Of a stretch of 64,000 nucleotides of DNA, positions 25,139-33,462 are shown piece after piece. A program made the translations under genes and the position numbers. Positions within the stretch are counted from its first letter, which is position 1. Each line of letters begins with the position of its first letter. The notes beneath the pieces are model-generated. The model was not told the DNA's origin and did no database searches. It worked only from the letters and a program-made list of their open reading frames with translations. Source of the DNA: Pseudacidovorax intermedius (GTDB lineage: Bacteria; Pseudomonadota; Gammaproteobacteria; Burkholderiales; Burkholderiaceae_C); contig NZ_QQAV01000004.1 of assembly GCF_003350475.1 (NCBI RefSeq), forward strand, positions 186,001 to 250,000, written 5' to 3'.

Positions 25139-26535
25139 TGGACCGCCGACACTTCTTCTCCGGCGTGCTGGCCGGCGCCGCCGCCGGTGCCGTCAGCCGC
25201 GTCGCCCTGGCCGCCGTGCCCGAGGCCGCGCAGCAGACCGGCCCCGCCACCGCCCCACCGCTCCTGCCGCCCGACGGCCGGCCCTACGACCCGGTCGTCA
25301 CCCTCAACGGCTGGAGCCTACCCTGGCGCATGAAGGACGGCGTCAAGGAATTCCACCTCGTCGCCGAGCCCGTGGTGCGCGAGATGGCGCCGGGCTTCAA
25401 GGTCAACATGTGGGGCTACAACGGCCAGTCGCCCGGGCCCACCATCGAGGTGGTCGAAGGCGATCGGGTGCGCCTGTTCGTCACCAACCGGCTGCCCGAA
25501 CACACCACGGTCCATTGGCATGGACAGCGCGTTCCCAACGGCATGGACGGCGTCGGCGGCATCACGCAGCCGCACATCCCGCCGGGCAAGACCTTCGTCT
25601 ACGAATTCACCGCGCGCCGGCCCGGCACCTTCATGTACCACCCGCATGCGGACGAGATGGTGCAGATGGCCATGGGCATGATGGGCTTGTGGGTGACGCA
25701 CCCCAAGGTGCGCAACCATCCGCAGATCGCGCGCGTGCAGCGCGACTTCTGCTTTCTCCTCGGCAGCTTCGACGTCGAGCCCGGCAGCGCCACGCCCAAG
25801 GTCAACACCATGACCGACTTCAACACCTGGGCCTTCAACAGCCGCGTCTTCCCGGGCATCGACCCGCTGTGCGTGAGGCGCGGCGACCGGGTGCGCATCC
25901 GCGTGGGCAACCTCACCATGACCAACCATCCGATCCATGTGCACGGCCATGAATTCGAGGTGACGGGCACCGATGGCGGCGCCGTGCCGCGCAGCGCCCG
26001 CTGGCCCGAAGTGACCACCGATGTCGCCGTCGGCCAGATGCGCCAGATCGAGTTCATCGCCGACGAGGAAGGCGACTGGGCCCTGCACTGCCACAAGAGC
26101 CACCACACCATGGGCCCCATGGGCCATGACGTGCCCACCATGATCGGCGTGGACCACCGCGGCGTCGCCGACACCATCCGCCGGCTGGTGCCCGACTACA
26201 TGGTGATGGGCGACAAGGGCATGGCCGAGATGGGATCCATGGAGATGCCCCTGCCCGACAACACCCTGCCCATGATGACCGGCCGCGGCCCCTTCGGCCC
26301 GGCCGAGATGGGCGGCATGTTCACGCTGCTGAAGGTGCGGCGCGACCAGGCGCCGGGGGACTTTCACGACCCGGGCTGGTTCCGGCATCCGGCAGGCAGC
26401 GTGGCGCATGAGGTCGATGCGGGCCAGGCGCCTTCGGCGGTGAGCCGAAGCGATGAGGCGGGCGCTTCAGCCTCCGGCACAAGCGATGCCGCCCCCGCCT
26501 CTGTGCGCAAGCCCGCCGGCCATGACCGCCACTGA
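25138..26535 (+). CDS. Multicopper oxidase, Tat-exported
   Basis: Oxidises Cu(I) or other substrates in the periplasm. The N-terminus MDRRHFFSGVLAGAAAGAVS has a twin-arginine signal. Copper sites are intact: HWHGQR (about 126), YHPHADEM (168), HPIHVHGHEF (264) and HCHKSHHTMGPM (317), giving the trinuclear centre and the type 1 site with its Met ligand. Met/Gly-rich loops near the C-terminus (MVMGDKGMAEMGSMEMPLP) resemble copper-recruiting segments. The last 50 residues are low complexity. It is coupled to the TolC-type gene. Confidence 0.92.
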   Translation: MDRRHFFSGVLAGAAAGAVSRVALAAVPEAAQQTGPATAPPLLPPDGRPYDPVVTLNGWSLPWRMKDGVKEFHLVAEPVVREMAPGFKVNMWGYNGQSPGPTIEVVEGDRVRLFVTNRLPEHTTVHWHGQRVPNGMDGVGGITQPHIPPGKTFVYEFTARRPGTFMYHPHADEMVQMAMGMMGLWVTHPKVRNHPQIARVQRDFCFLLGSFDVEPGSATPKVNTMTDFNTWAFNSRVFPGIDPLCVRRGDRVRIRVGNLTMTNHPIHVHGHEFEVTGTDGGAVPRSARWPEVTTDVAVGQMRQIEFIADEEGDWALHCHKSHHTMGPMGHDVPTMIGVDHRGVADTIRRLVPDYMVMGDKGMAEMGSMEMPLPDNTLPMMTGRGPFGPAEMGGMFTLLKVRRDQAPGDFHDPGWFRHPAGSVAHEVDAGQAPSAVSRSDEAGASASGTSDAAPASVRKPAGHDRH

Positions 26536-26586
26536 ACGGCTGGCCGCCCTGAACCGCGAACCACCCCGCCATCGAAAGTCACGACC

Positions 26587-27075
26587 ATGCAATCTTCTTC
26601 CTCCTCCTCCATCGCGTCTCCCCGTCGCCGCCTGCTCCTGACCGCCTTGCCCCTCACGGCCCTCCCCATCGCCGGCACGGCGGTCGCGGCCGCGCCCAGG
26701 GTGGACGTCTGGAAAGACCCGAACTGCGGCTGCTGCGTGGACTGGGTGAAGCACCTGAACGCGAACGGCTTCGCCACCCGCGTACACGAAGAGGGCAACG
26801 CCCGCGTGCGCCAGGAGGCGGGTATTCCTCGGACGCTGGGCTCCTGCCACACGGCAAGCGTCGGCGGCTACGCCATCGAAGGCCATGTGCCTGCCCGCGA
26901 CATCCACCGCCTGCTGCGCGAGAAGCCGGCTGGCGCCATCGGCCTGGCCGTGCCGGGCATGCCCATCGGCTCGCCCGGCATGGACGGCCCCGCCTATGGC
27001 GACCGCCGCGATGCCTACGACGTGCTGCTCGTGCTCGCCGCGGGCGGCACGCGCGTATTCCAGCGCTATCGCTGA
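26587..27075 (+). CDS. DUF411 metal-binding protein
   Basis: A 162-residue periplasmic protein with a twin-arginine-like signal (SPRRRLLLTALPLTALPIAG). The mature start VDVWKDPNCGCCVDWVKHL carries the CGCC site of DUF411, and GSCHTASVGGYAIEGHVPA is the second conserved block. DUF411 proteins are regularly linked to copper tolerance and probably bind or pass copper. It lies 51 bp after the multicopper oxidase and 33 bp before the CusF-like gene. Confidence 0.88.
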   Translation: MQSSSSSSIASPRRRLLLTALPLTALPIAGTAVAAAPRVDVWKDPNCGCCVDWVKHLNANGFATRVHEEGNARVRQEAGIPRTLGSCHTASVGGYAIEGHVPARDIHRLLREKPAGAIGLAVPGMPIGSPGMDGPAYGDRRDAYDVLLVLAAGGTRVFQRYR

Positions 27076-27108
27076 GCCTGCACCTTCCACCTACTCAAAT
27101 CATCGAAC

Positions 27109-27420
27109 ATGAACAAGAGAAGCTTCCTCGCCCTGCTGTTGCCCGCCGCCGTCCTGGGGGTCTCGCCGGCCGCCTTCGCACAGGCCGAAGCGCCACTGCC
27201 CCCGGTCGAAGGCGAAGTCCGCCGTGTCGATGCCGCCCAGGGCCGCATCACGCTGAGGCACGGCGACATTCCCAACCTGGACATGGGCGCCATGACCATG
27301 GTCTTCCGCGTCCACGACGCCGCCATGCTCAAGGACCTCAAGGCGGGTGACAAAGTGCGCTTCACGGCACAGATGGTCGACGGACAGCTGACGGTGATGT
27401 CGCTGATGCCGATGCGCTGA
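27109..27420 (+). CDS. CusF-like periplasmic copper-binding protein
   Basis: A 103-residue secreted protein (signal MNKRSFLALLLPAAVLGVSP, cut near AFA-QA) with a small beta-barrel. The CusF metal motif aligns as HGDIPNLDMGAMTMVF: His and the two Met of MTM keep the E. coli spacing, but the Trp that caps Cu(I) in CusF is replaced by Met (LDM). This could give an all-His/Met site. It ends the copper run and converges with the ketoreductase gene. Confidence 0.85.
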   Translation: MNKRSFLALLLPAAVLGVSPAAFAQAEAPLPPVEGEVRRVDAAQGRITLRHGDIPNLDMGAMTMVFRVHDAAMLKDLKAGDKVRFTAQMVDGQLTVMSLMPMR

Positions 27421-27452
27421 GGTGCATGAACAGGAACGGCGGAAAGGCGGCC

Positions 27453-28184
27453 TCAGGCCATCCCGCCATTCACCGAGATCACCTGCCCCGTGATGTACCC
27501 CGCCTCCGCGCTCGCCAGAAAGCCGGCCAGCGCAGCCACCTCTTCGGGTGTGCCGGCGCGCTGCGCGGGCACCATCTGCTTGACCATCGCGGGGTCGAAG
27601 GCCGCATCCGCCATGGGCGAGGCGATGATGCCCGGGGCGATGGCGTTGACGGTCACGCCGCGCGAGGCGACTTCCATCGACAGCGCCTTGGTCGCGCTGT
27701 TGAGCGCGCCCTTGGCTGCGGCGTAGTTGACCTGGCCGCGGTTGCCCATGATGGCGGCCACGGACGAGATGTTGAGGATGCGGCCCCAGCGCGTGCGCAG
27801 CATGGGCAGCAGCAGCGGCTGGGTGACGCGGAAGAAGCCGTTGAGCGACACATCGATGACCCGATGCCACTGCTCGGGCCGCATGCCGGGCATCACGGCG
27901 TCGTCGTGGATGCCCGCGTTGTTGACCAGCACCTGCACCGGTCCGCCCTCCAGCATGCGGGCGCAGGCGGCCGCCGTGGCTTCGTCGTCGGTCAGGTCGA
28001 AGACATGGCATTCGGCCTGGCCGCCGGCCGCGACGATGCGTGCGGCCAGGGCCTCGACGGCCTCCCGGCGGCCGTTGGCATGCAGCAGCACGGTGGCGCC
28101 GTCGCGCGCCAGGCGCTCGGCAATGGCGCCGCCCAGGGCGCCGCTGGCACCGGTGACGAGGGCGCGCTTGTTCTGAAGGGTCAT
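27453..28184 (-). CDS. 3-oxoacyl-ACP reductase, FabG family (ApeQ-like)
   Basis: Reduces the 3-keto group after each extension round of polyene building. The 243-residue short-chain reductase has TGASGALGGAIAERLA (cofactor loop), NNAG, and the catalytic Ser-Tyr-Lys set in NISSVAAIMGNRGQVNYAAA followed by Lys. It ends the minus-strand cluster, 61 bp after the dehydratase gene. The neighbours, not the sequence alone, mark it as the aryl-polyene ketoreductase instead of the housekeeping FabG. Confidence 0.88.
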   Translation of the reverse strand: MTLQNKRALVTGASGALGGAIAERLARDGATVLLHANGRREAVEALAARIVAAGGQAECHVFDLTDDEATAAACARMLEGGPVQVLVNNAGIHDDAVMPGMRPEQWHRVIDVSLNGFFRVTQPLLLPMLRTRWGRILNISSVAAIMGNRGQVNYAAAKGALNSATKALSMEVASRGVTVNAIAPGIIASPMADAAFDPAMVKQMVPAQRAGTPEEVAALAGFLASAEAGYITGQVISVNGGMA

Positions 28185-28245
28185 GGAAAAGTACCTCCGT
28201 CGGTGCCGGTGTCACGGACACCGGTCGTGATGGCCGGGCAGGCGC

Positions 28246-28710
28246 TCAGGGCGCGGCGTCCGGCAAGGGCGTGTTGAGAACGACCACCGCCCGCCCGTCC
28301 GCGACGGGCCGGCCGTCGGCATCGAGCACGCGGAAGGCATAGAGCACCTGCTGCGCATCGCCCGACAGGCGTTCGGCATGCAGGTGCAGCGGTGCGGGCG
28401 CATCGTCGAAGCGGGCGCGGTGCAGGCGCACGTTGCGGGTGCTGGCCAGGTAGCCGGCCGCGGGCGGGCCGTCGCCGGTGGCCAGCAGACCGCCGTGCAG
28501 CGCCATGGCCTGCGCCGCGAACTCGATGGCGCAGGGCGCGAGCAGGCCCGAGGCCGTGCGCATCGGATTGGCCGGGTCCGCATGGGTGGTGGTCGTGCAA
28601 TGGATGGACTGCGCATCCCAGGCTTCGAGCCGGTCGAGCAGGCACATGCCGCCTGCATGGGGAATGCGCGCGGCGATGCCGCTGCGGTCGAGGGTGGCAG
28701 GCGCGGTCAT
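28246..28710 (-). CDS. Hotdog-fold 3-hydroxyacyl-ACP dehydratase (ApeP-like)
   Basis: Removes water to set each double bond of the polyene. The 154-residue protein starts MTAPATLDRSGIAARIPHAG and has the ApeP-type motif IPHAGGMCLLDRLEAWD with the active-site His, then PCAIEFAAQAMALHGGLL. It is shorter and more divergent than FabZ. The ATG overlaps the methyltransferase stop (ATGA), so the two are coupled. Confidence 0.85.
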   Translation of the reverse strand: MTAPATLDRSGIAARIPHAGGMCLLDRLEAWDAQSIHCTTTTHADPANPMRTASGLLAPCAIEFAAQAMALHGGLLATGDGPPAAGYLASTRNVRLHRARFDDAPAPLHLHAERLSGDAQQVLYAFRVLDADGRPVADGRAVVVLNTPLPDAAP

Positions 28711-29471
28711 GGCAGGTCCGAGATCAGCAGCACATTGGCAAAGGGCGTGCCCTGGCTCATGGGCATGGGCTGCACCGCGAAGTCCAGGCGCTGCAGCAAG
28801 CCGATCCACTCGTCCAGCGTGCGGCCCCAGGTGGGCGAGACCTTGTGGCCGCGGATGCGCGTCACGGTGCGGTCCACCCACTGGCTGATGGCGAAGCCGC
28901 GGCGGCTGGCGGCATCGCCCACGCGCAGCAGCAGCCGGCCGGGCACGCCGTCACGCTCTGCGGCACCCGCGGTCAGTGCATCGCGCACCCGCAGGAGCAC
29001 GCCTTCCTGCGCGGCATGGTCCACATAGTGCAGCACGTCGAGGATCACGACCACGTCGCAGGCCGGGAAGTCGGCCTCGCACATGTTGCCGCAGACGATG
29101 GTGGGCGTGGGCCGGATGTGGCCGACGGAGCGTTGCGCGCGCTCCACGTCGCGCGGCATCAGCTCGATGCCGGTGTAGCGGGCATCGGCGGGCAGCGGCG
29201 CCCATGCGCCGGGCCAGCGGCCCTCGGCGCGCATCGCATGGCCCGTGTGCAGTACGTTGGCGAGCAGGCTCTGGCCCGAGCCGATGTCGAGCATGCGGGG
29301 TCGGCCCTCGCCGATCAGGCCGCGCTCGACGATGCCGCGGAACACCGGGTCATGGCCCAGCTTGCCGCGTGCGAAATGCCAGGCGAAGTTGCCGCCCTGG
29401 CGGTAGGGCTCGGTGGCGCGGGCGTGGAGTTCGCGCCACGCGGCGTCGGGAGAAGGCGGGGTCGAGGTCAC
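28707..29471 (-). CDS. SAM-dependent methyltransferase of the polyene cluster
   Basis: A class I methyltransferase of about 254 residues: MLDIGSGQSLLANVLHTGH binds SAM, VVVILDVLHYVDHAAQ is motif IV, and a FAISQWVDRTVTRIRGH segment follows. Such enzymes accompany aryl-polyene clusters and may methylate the aryl head. The start is set at GTG 29471 because upstream of it lies a palindromic repeat; the ribosome site is weak. A longer frame runs through the repeat but reads as low-complexity text. Confidence 0.8.
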   Translation of the reverse strand: MTSTPPSPDAAWRELHARATEPYRQGGNFAWHFARGKLGHDPVFRGIVERGLIGEGRPRMLDIGSGQSLLANVLHTGHAMRAEGRWPGAWAPLPADARYTGIELMPRDVERAQRSVGHIRPTPTIVCGNMCEADFPACDVVVILDVLHYVDHAAQEGVLLRVRDALTAGAAERDGVPGRLLLRVGDAASRRGFAISQWVDRTVTRIRGHKVSPTWGRTLDEWIGLLQRLDFAVQPMPMSQGTPFANVLLISDLP

Positions 29472-29489
29472 AGGCGGGTCGTCTTGGCA

Positions 29490-29612
29490 CCCTCTCCCCT
29501 GGCGGGAGAGGGCGGGGGAGAGGGGGCGGCAGCCGGGGCACGGACCGAGGTGGGGGCAAGGCACCAGCCCACTCTCCCCCACCCCTCTCCCGCGAGGGGA
29601 GAGGGGCGAAGA
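29490..29612. repeat. REP-like intergenic palindrome cluster
   Basis: About 120 bp made of CCCTCTCCCC / GGGAGAGGG blocks in both orientations, capable of long hairpins. It sits between the deacetylase and methyltransferase genes, the only sizeable gap in the cluster. Such GC-rich palindromic units recur between genes in many Comamonadaceae; whether this one is dispersed in this genome cannot be seen here. Confidence 0.6.
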
Positions 29613-29630
29613 CCGGTTACGCCGAGCGGT

Positions 29631-30446
29631 TCACGCATGGCCGAGCGCATGCGGCAAGGTCACGGCACGCAGGCCCTGGCGGGAGAACTGGTCGAGCAGC
29701 GGCGGCAACACGTCCAGAATCACCGGCCGGCCGGTGCGCGCCAGCGCCGCGTGGCCATCGTGCAGCAGCAGGATGTCGCCTGCACGCAGGTCGCAGGTCA
29801 GGCGTGCCAGCACGCGGGCCGGGTCGCGCTCGCGGGTGTCGAAGCCGCGGCGGGTCCAGCTCACCAGTTCCAGACCCAGGCGATGCAGCACCGGGGCCAG
29901 AAAGGGATTGCGCAGGCCCGCGGGCGCGCGAAAGCAGGTGGGGCGCTGGCCGATGACGGCCTCGATCATCTGCTGCGCGCGTTCGATCTCGGCATGGAAT
30001 CCGCGCGGGCCCAGCACCGAGAAGTTGTGCCGATGCCGCGCCGTGTGGTTCTGGATGCTGTGGCCGCGGGCGACGATCTCGCGCGCGAGGGCCGGATGCG
30101 CCTGTACCCGCTCGGCGATGCAGAAGAAGGTGGCCTTGTGGCCATGGGCGTCGAGCAGGTCGAGCACGGCCGGCGTGACCGCCGGCTCGGGCCCGTCGTC
30201 GATGGTCAGCGCCACTTCGTTTCGCGCTTCGGCGGCGGCGGGCAGGCGCAGCGTGTTCTGGCCTAGCCAGTGGCTGCGCGGCGTGAGGCCGATGGCGGTG
30301 ATGGCGGCATGGTTGAGCACCACCGCGCCCAGCGCCCAGGGCCAGGCAGCCGGCACGAGCAGGCTCGCTCCCAACGCGCCCGCGTGCAGCACCGCACTGC
30401 CCTTGAGGAAGGGCGTGGGCTGCCAGCGGTCGGCCAGGGCGCTCAT
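29631..30446 (-). CDS. Polysaccharide deacetylase (NodB domain)
   Basis: A 271-residue metal-dependent deacetylase. Two N-terminal hydrophobic helices (SAVLHAGALGASLLVPAAWP, ALGAVVLNHAAITAIGL) anchor it in the inner membrane. The NodB domain has the first acid motif TIDDGPEP, HSIQNHTARH with the metal His residues, and RAPAGLRNPF. It overlaps the MMPL stop (ATGA). A deacetylase fits modification of the polyene's sugar or lipid anchor, but this is inference. Confidence 0.85.
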   Translation of the reverse strand: MSALADRWQPTPFLKGSAVLHAGALGASLLVPAAWPWALGAVVLNHAAITAIGLTPRSHWLGQNTLRLPAAAEARNEVALTIDDGPEPAVTPAVLDLLDAHGHKATFFCIAERVQAHPALAREIVARGHSIQNHTARHRHNFSVLGPRGFHAEIERAQQMIEAVIGQRPTCFRAPAGLRNPFLAPVLHRLGLELVSWTRRGFDTRERDPARVLARLTCDLRAGDILLLHDGHAALARTGRPVILDVLPPLLDQFSRQGLRAVTLPHALGHA

Positions 30447-32845
30447 GCCTTCGCCGTCCGCGCGAAGGCCGCCGACAGCAGCAGCGCCAGCAGCGCGCCG
30501 GGCGCCACCACCTGGCCGATGGACGCCAGCGAGGGGATGTCGGAGATGGCGATCAGCGTGAACGAGATCACCGTCGTCAGGTTGGCCAGCATCAGCGAGG
30601 CCAGCGTGTCCTCGTCGGCATGGCCGGTCTCGCGCAGCTGGTCGAAGAAGAGCGCGTAGTTGGAGCCCACGGCCACCACCAGCAGCAGGCCCACCAGGTG
30701 CAGGATGGACAACGCCATGCCCATGGCCGCCATCGCACCCAGCGTGAGCGCGACGGCCGCGGCCAGCGGCTGGCACACGGCCAGCAGGCGGCGACCCGAG
30801 CGCAGCCATGCGCCCAGCAGCAGCACCACGGCCAGCGCGCCCAGGCCCACCTGCACGAAGGCCTCGTGCAGGTAGCGCTTGTAGAGCGCACCCAGCTCCT
30901 CGCCGACCTCGGCCACCGACACGCCCGGCAGGCCCTGCAGGGCGGCGACGACGTCCGCATGCTTGAACTGCGGGCCGGGGTGCAGCGAGATCATCGCGGC
31001 CCAGCCGCCACCCGGTCGCTCGAAAAGCAGCGCGTCGACCACGGCGCCGAGCGGCCCCTGCCGCGCGTCCTCGCGGCTGATCAGCGGCGCGGCACGCGCC
31101 GCCTCGACCTGGGTCACGAAGGGCGCCAGACGGTCGGCCGCGATCGGCAGACCAGCCGTGGCCTCTTCGAGCCGGGCACGCAGCGTCGTCGCGTCGGGCA
31201 GCGCCTCGCGCCGCCGCATCTGCAGGGCGTGGCTGGGCAGGATGCGGGCCACGCTGTCGTAGCCCAGCAGCACGCCGCGCTCGACCAGCGGGTCGAGCCG
31301 CGCGCCGGCCGTCTCGGCCTGGCGCAGCGCCGCCTCGACGGTGTCGCCATAGGCCACCACCAGCGTGGCGCCGTCGCTGGCGCCGATGTCGCCGCGCAGT
31401 TGCTCGTCCAGCGCCTGCGATTCGCGCGAGACCGGGCTCATCGAGCTGAGGCCGGCGCGCCAGAGCTGATCGCCCTGCCACAGCACCAGCGCGAAGCCGG
31501 CAACCGCCAGGGCCATCAGCGGCAGCCGCAGGCGTGGCAGCGCGCGCACGATGGCGCCGGCCGCGTGCGCCATGTAGCGGCGCAGGCCGCGGCCCGAGGC
31601 GCCCTGCGGCGCCAGCACCGGCAGCAGGAAGCGCGTGGCCACGGCCGCGGCCACCAGGCCGGCAATGGAGAACACGCCCAGTTGCGCCAGGCCCGGGAAA
31701 CCCGAGAAGACCAGCGCCGCGAAGCCCGCTACTGACGTGAGCAGGCCCAGCCGCACCGTGGGCCAGTGCAGGTCGCGCCAACGCTGCCAGCCGGCCTGGG
31801 CCACACCCTCGCCGGCCACCTGGCGGGCCTGGATCAGGTAGTAGATGGCGTAGTCCACCGTCTCGCCGATCAGCGTGCTGCCGAAGCCGAGCGTGAGCCC
31901 GTGCACGCCGCCGAAGACCAGGCTGACGGCGGCGGTGCCCACCACCACGCCGGTGGCCACCGGCAGCATGGCGATGACCAGCGCACGCAGCGCACCGAAG
32001 GCCAGCAGCAGCAGGCCGCTGACCACGATGGCCCCCACCACCGCCAGGTGGACGGCCTCGCGCTTGATGCTATCGCGGCTCTGCACCGAGAACACGGCGG
32101 TGCCGCTCATCAGCAGGCGCGTGTCGGTGGCGCCCACCTGGGCGGCGGACTGGGCGAAGTCGGCCTGGATGGTGGCGATGGCCTGCGCCTGGGCGTCCAG
32201 GTCGCCGCCAGCGGCACGCGTGCTGGCCAGCAGCAGCGCGCGCGGCGCCTCGCGCGCGGCCCACACGCCTTCGACGCTGCGGGGTGCCGTGGCCGGGATC
32301 AGCGTCTCGGCCATGCGGGCCGACTCACCGGTGGGATCGCGCTCCAGCAACGGCTTGAAGGCATTGCCGCCCGGCGTGCCCAGCAGCGAGAGCGTGTCGA
32401 GGATGGCGTTGCGCAGCCCCTCGACGGTGAAGTGCTCGGGCGTGATCGCGGGCGAGAGCTGGTAGCGACGGTCGAAGACCCAGGTACCCGCATCGCGCCA
32501 TTCGCTCTGGTCGCCGTTCTGGACCTGGTCGAACAGGCCGCTCTTGCGCAGGCGCTGACCCAGCTCGCGCGACACGGCCGCGCGCTGGGCCTCGTCGCGC
32601 CCACCCTCGATGCCGATGAACAGGGTGCGCGAGGCCACACCGGTCTGGATCTGCTCGATCAGCATGCGCTGGCGCGCATCGGGATGGGCGGGCAGGAAGG
32701 CCGACAGGTCGGCGTCGAACCTGGAGCGGGCGATCACCGCGATACCAGCCGCGAGCACCAGCAGCCAGATCAGCACCACGGCCAGCCGCCGCGCCGGCGA
32801 CAGGCCGGCATCGCGGGCCGGTGCAACAGGAGGACGGCCGCTCAT
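30443..32845 (-). CDS. MMPL/RND-type exporter of the polyene cluster
   Basis: An 800-residue inner-membrane transporter with the RND plan: helix 1 near 20-35 (LAVVLIWLLVLAAGIAVIAR), a large periplasmic loop, helices 2-6 at about 245-400, then the same repeated (helix 7 near 430; helices 8-12 at 660-790). GSTLIGETVDYAIYYLI resembles the conserved GD-Y motif of MMPL exporters, with Glu-Thr in the place. Aryl-polyene clusters carry such a protein to move the lipid-like product outward. It overlaps genes on both sides by ATGA. Confidence 0.88.
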   Translation of the reverse strand: MSGRPPVAPARDAGLSPARRLAVVLIWLLVLAAGIAVIARSRFDADLSAFLPAHPDARQRMLIEQIQTGVASRTLFIGIEGGRDEAQRAAVSRELGQRLRKSGLFDQVQNGDQSEWRDAGTWVFDRRYQLSPAITPEHFTVEGLRNAILDTLSLLGTPGGNAFKPLLERDPTGESARMAETLIPATAPRSVEGVWAAREAPRALLLASTRAAGGDLDAQAQAIATIQADFAQSAAQVGATDTRLLMSGTAVFSVQSRDSIKREAVHLAVVGAIVVSGLLLLAFGALRALVIAMLPVATGVVVGTAAVSLVFGGVHGLTLGFGSTLIGETVDYAIYYLIQARQVAGEGVAQAGWQRWRDLHWPTVRLGLLTSVAGFAALVFSGFPGLAQLGVFSIAGLVAAAVATRFLLPVLAPQGASGRGLRRYMAHAAGAIVRALPRLRLPLMALAVAGFALVLWQGDQLWRAGLSSMSPVSRESQALDEQLRGDIGASDGATLVVAYGDTVEAALRQAETAGARLDPLVERGVLLGYDSVARILPSHALQMRRREALPDATTLRARLEEATAGLPIAADRLAPFVTQVEAARAAPLISREDARQGPLGAVVDALLFERPGGGWAAMISLHPGPQFKHADVVAALQGLPGVSVAEVGEELGALYKRYLHEAFVQVGLGALAVVLLLGAWLRSGRRLLAVCQPLAAAVALTLGAMAAMGMALSILHLVGLLLVVAVGSNYALFFDQLRETGHADEDTLASLMLANLTTVISFTLIAISDIPSLASIGQVVAPGALLALLLSAAFARTAKA

Positions 32846-33462
32846 GAACCGGCGGGCCCCGGCACGATGTTCATCACCGAGCGGTCGCCGCCGATGAATT
32901 CCATCTCGATGCCGCGCACGTCGCTGCCGATGCCCGACAGGCGCAGGCTGCGCACCTGGGCGGCCAGCGCGGGCAGCGTGGGGACGAGGTCCAGCGTCCA
33001 GGCCTTGGCATCGCCCTTCACGTCGGCCTTGAAGTAGCGCAGCAGTGCAGGCGCGTTGCCGCTCAGGGTGCCGCGCATGGCTTCCATCATGCCCTGCAGC
33101 TCGGGCATGGCGTCCAGGCTCAGGGTGCGGGTACGACCGCCGCGCGAAAGGATCAGCACGTTGCCCTGCACCTCCATCGACTCCGGCCGGGGCGTGAGCG
33201 TGCGGCGCACCAGCTTGTCGGGGGCGACGAAGCTGAGCACGCCGGCGGAGTCGAGCGGGCCGTCCAGGCCGCGCACATAGCGCTGCTCGGTGAAGCGGGC
33301 CTCGCCGCTGCGGCGCTGGGCCAGCAGGGCCATCAGCTCGTTGAGGTCCAAGGCCCAGGCGGGCGCGGCCAGCAGGCCGGCCAGCGCCAGCAGCAGCGCG
33401 GCGCGCAGGCGCACGCCACCCAGGGCCTCACGCACGCGGCGAATCTTCGAGCCAGAAGTCAT
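32842..33462 (-). CDS. LolA-like outer-membrane carrier protein
   Basis: A 206-residue periplasmic protein with a signal peptide (RLRAALLLALAGLLAAPAWA-L) and a LolA-like half-barrel (ARFTEQRYVRGLDGPLDSAG, VLSFVAPDKLVRRTLTPRPE). In these clusters it is thought to take the product or lipid across the periplasm beside the MMPL exporter. Its start (ATG 33462) lies inside the end of the acyltransferase gene, with 35 bp overlap in another frame. Confidence 0.85.
   Translation of the reverse strand: MTSGSKIRRVREALGGVRLRAALLLALAGLLAAPAWALDLNELMALLAQRRSGEARFTEQRYVRGLDGPLDSAGVLSFVAPDKLVRRTLTPRPESMEVQGNVLILSRGGRTRTLSLDAMPELQGMMEAMRGTLSGNAPALLRYFKADVKGDAKAWTLDLVPTLPALAAQVRSLRLSGIGSDVRGIEMEFIGGDRSVMNIVPGPAGS

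Noticed and set aside
29490-29612. Transcription terminator inside the polyene cluster
   Set aside because: The palindromes are long but lack a U-run, and the genes on both sides belong to one pathway.
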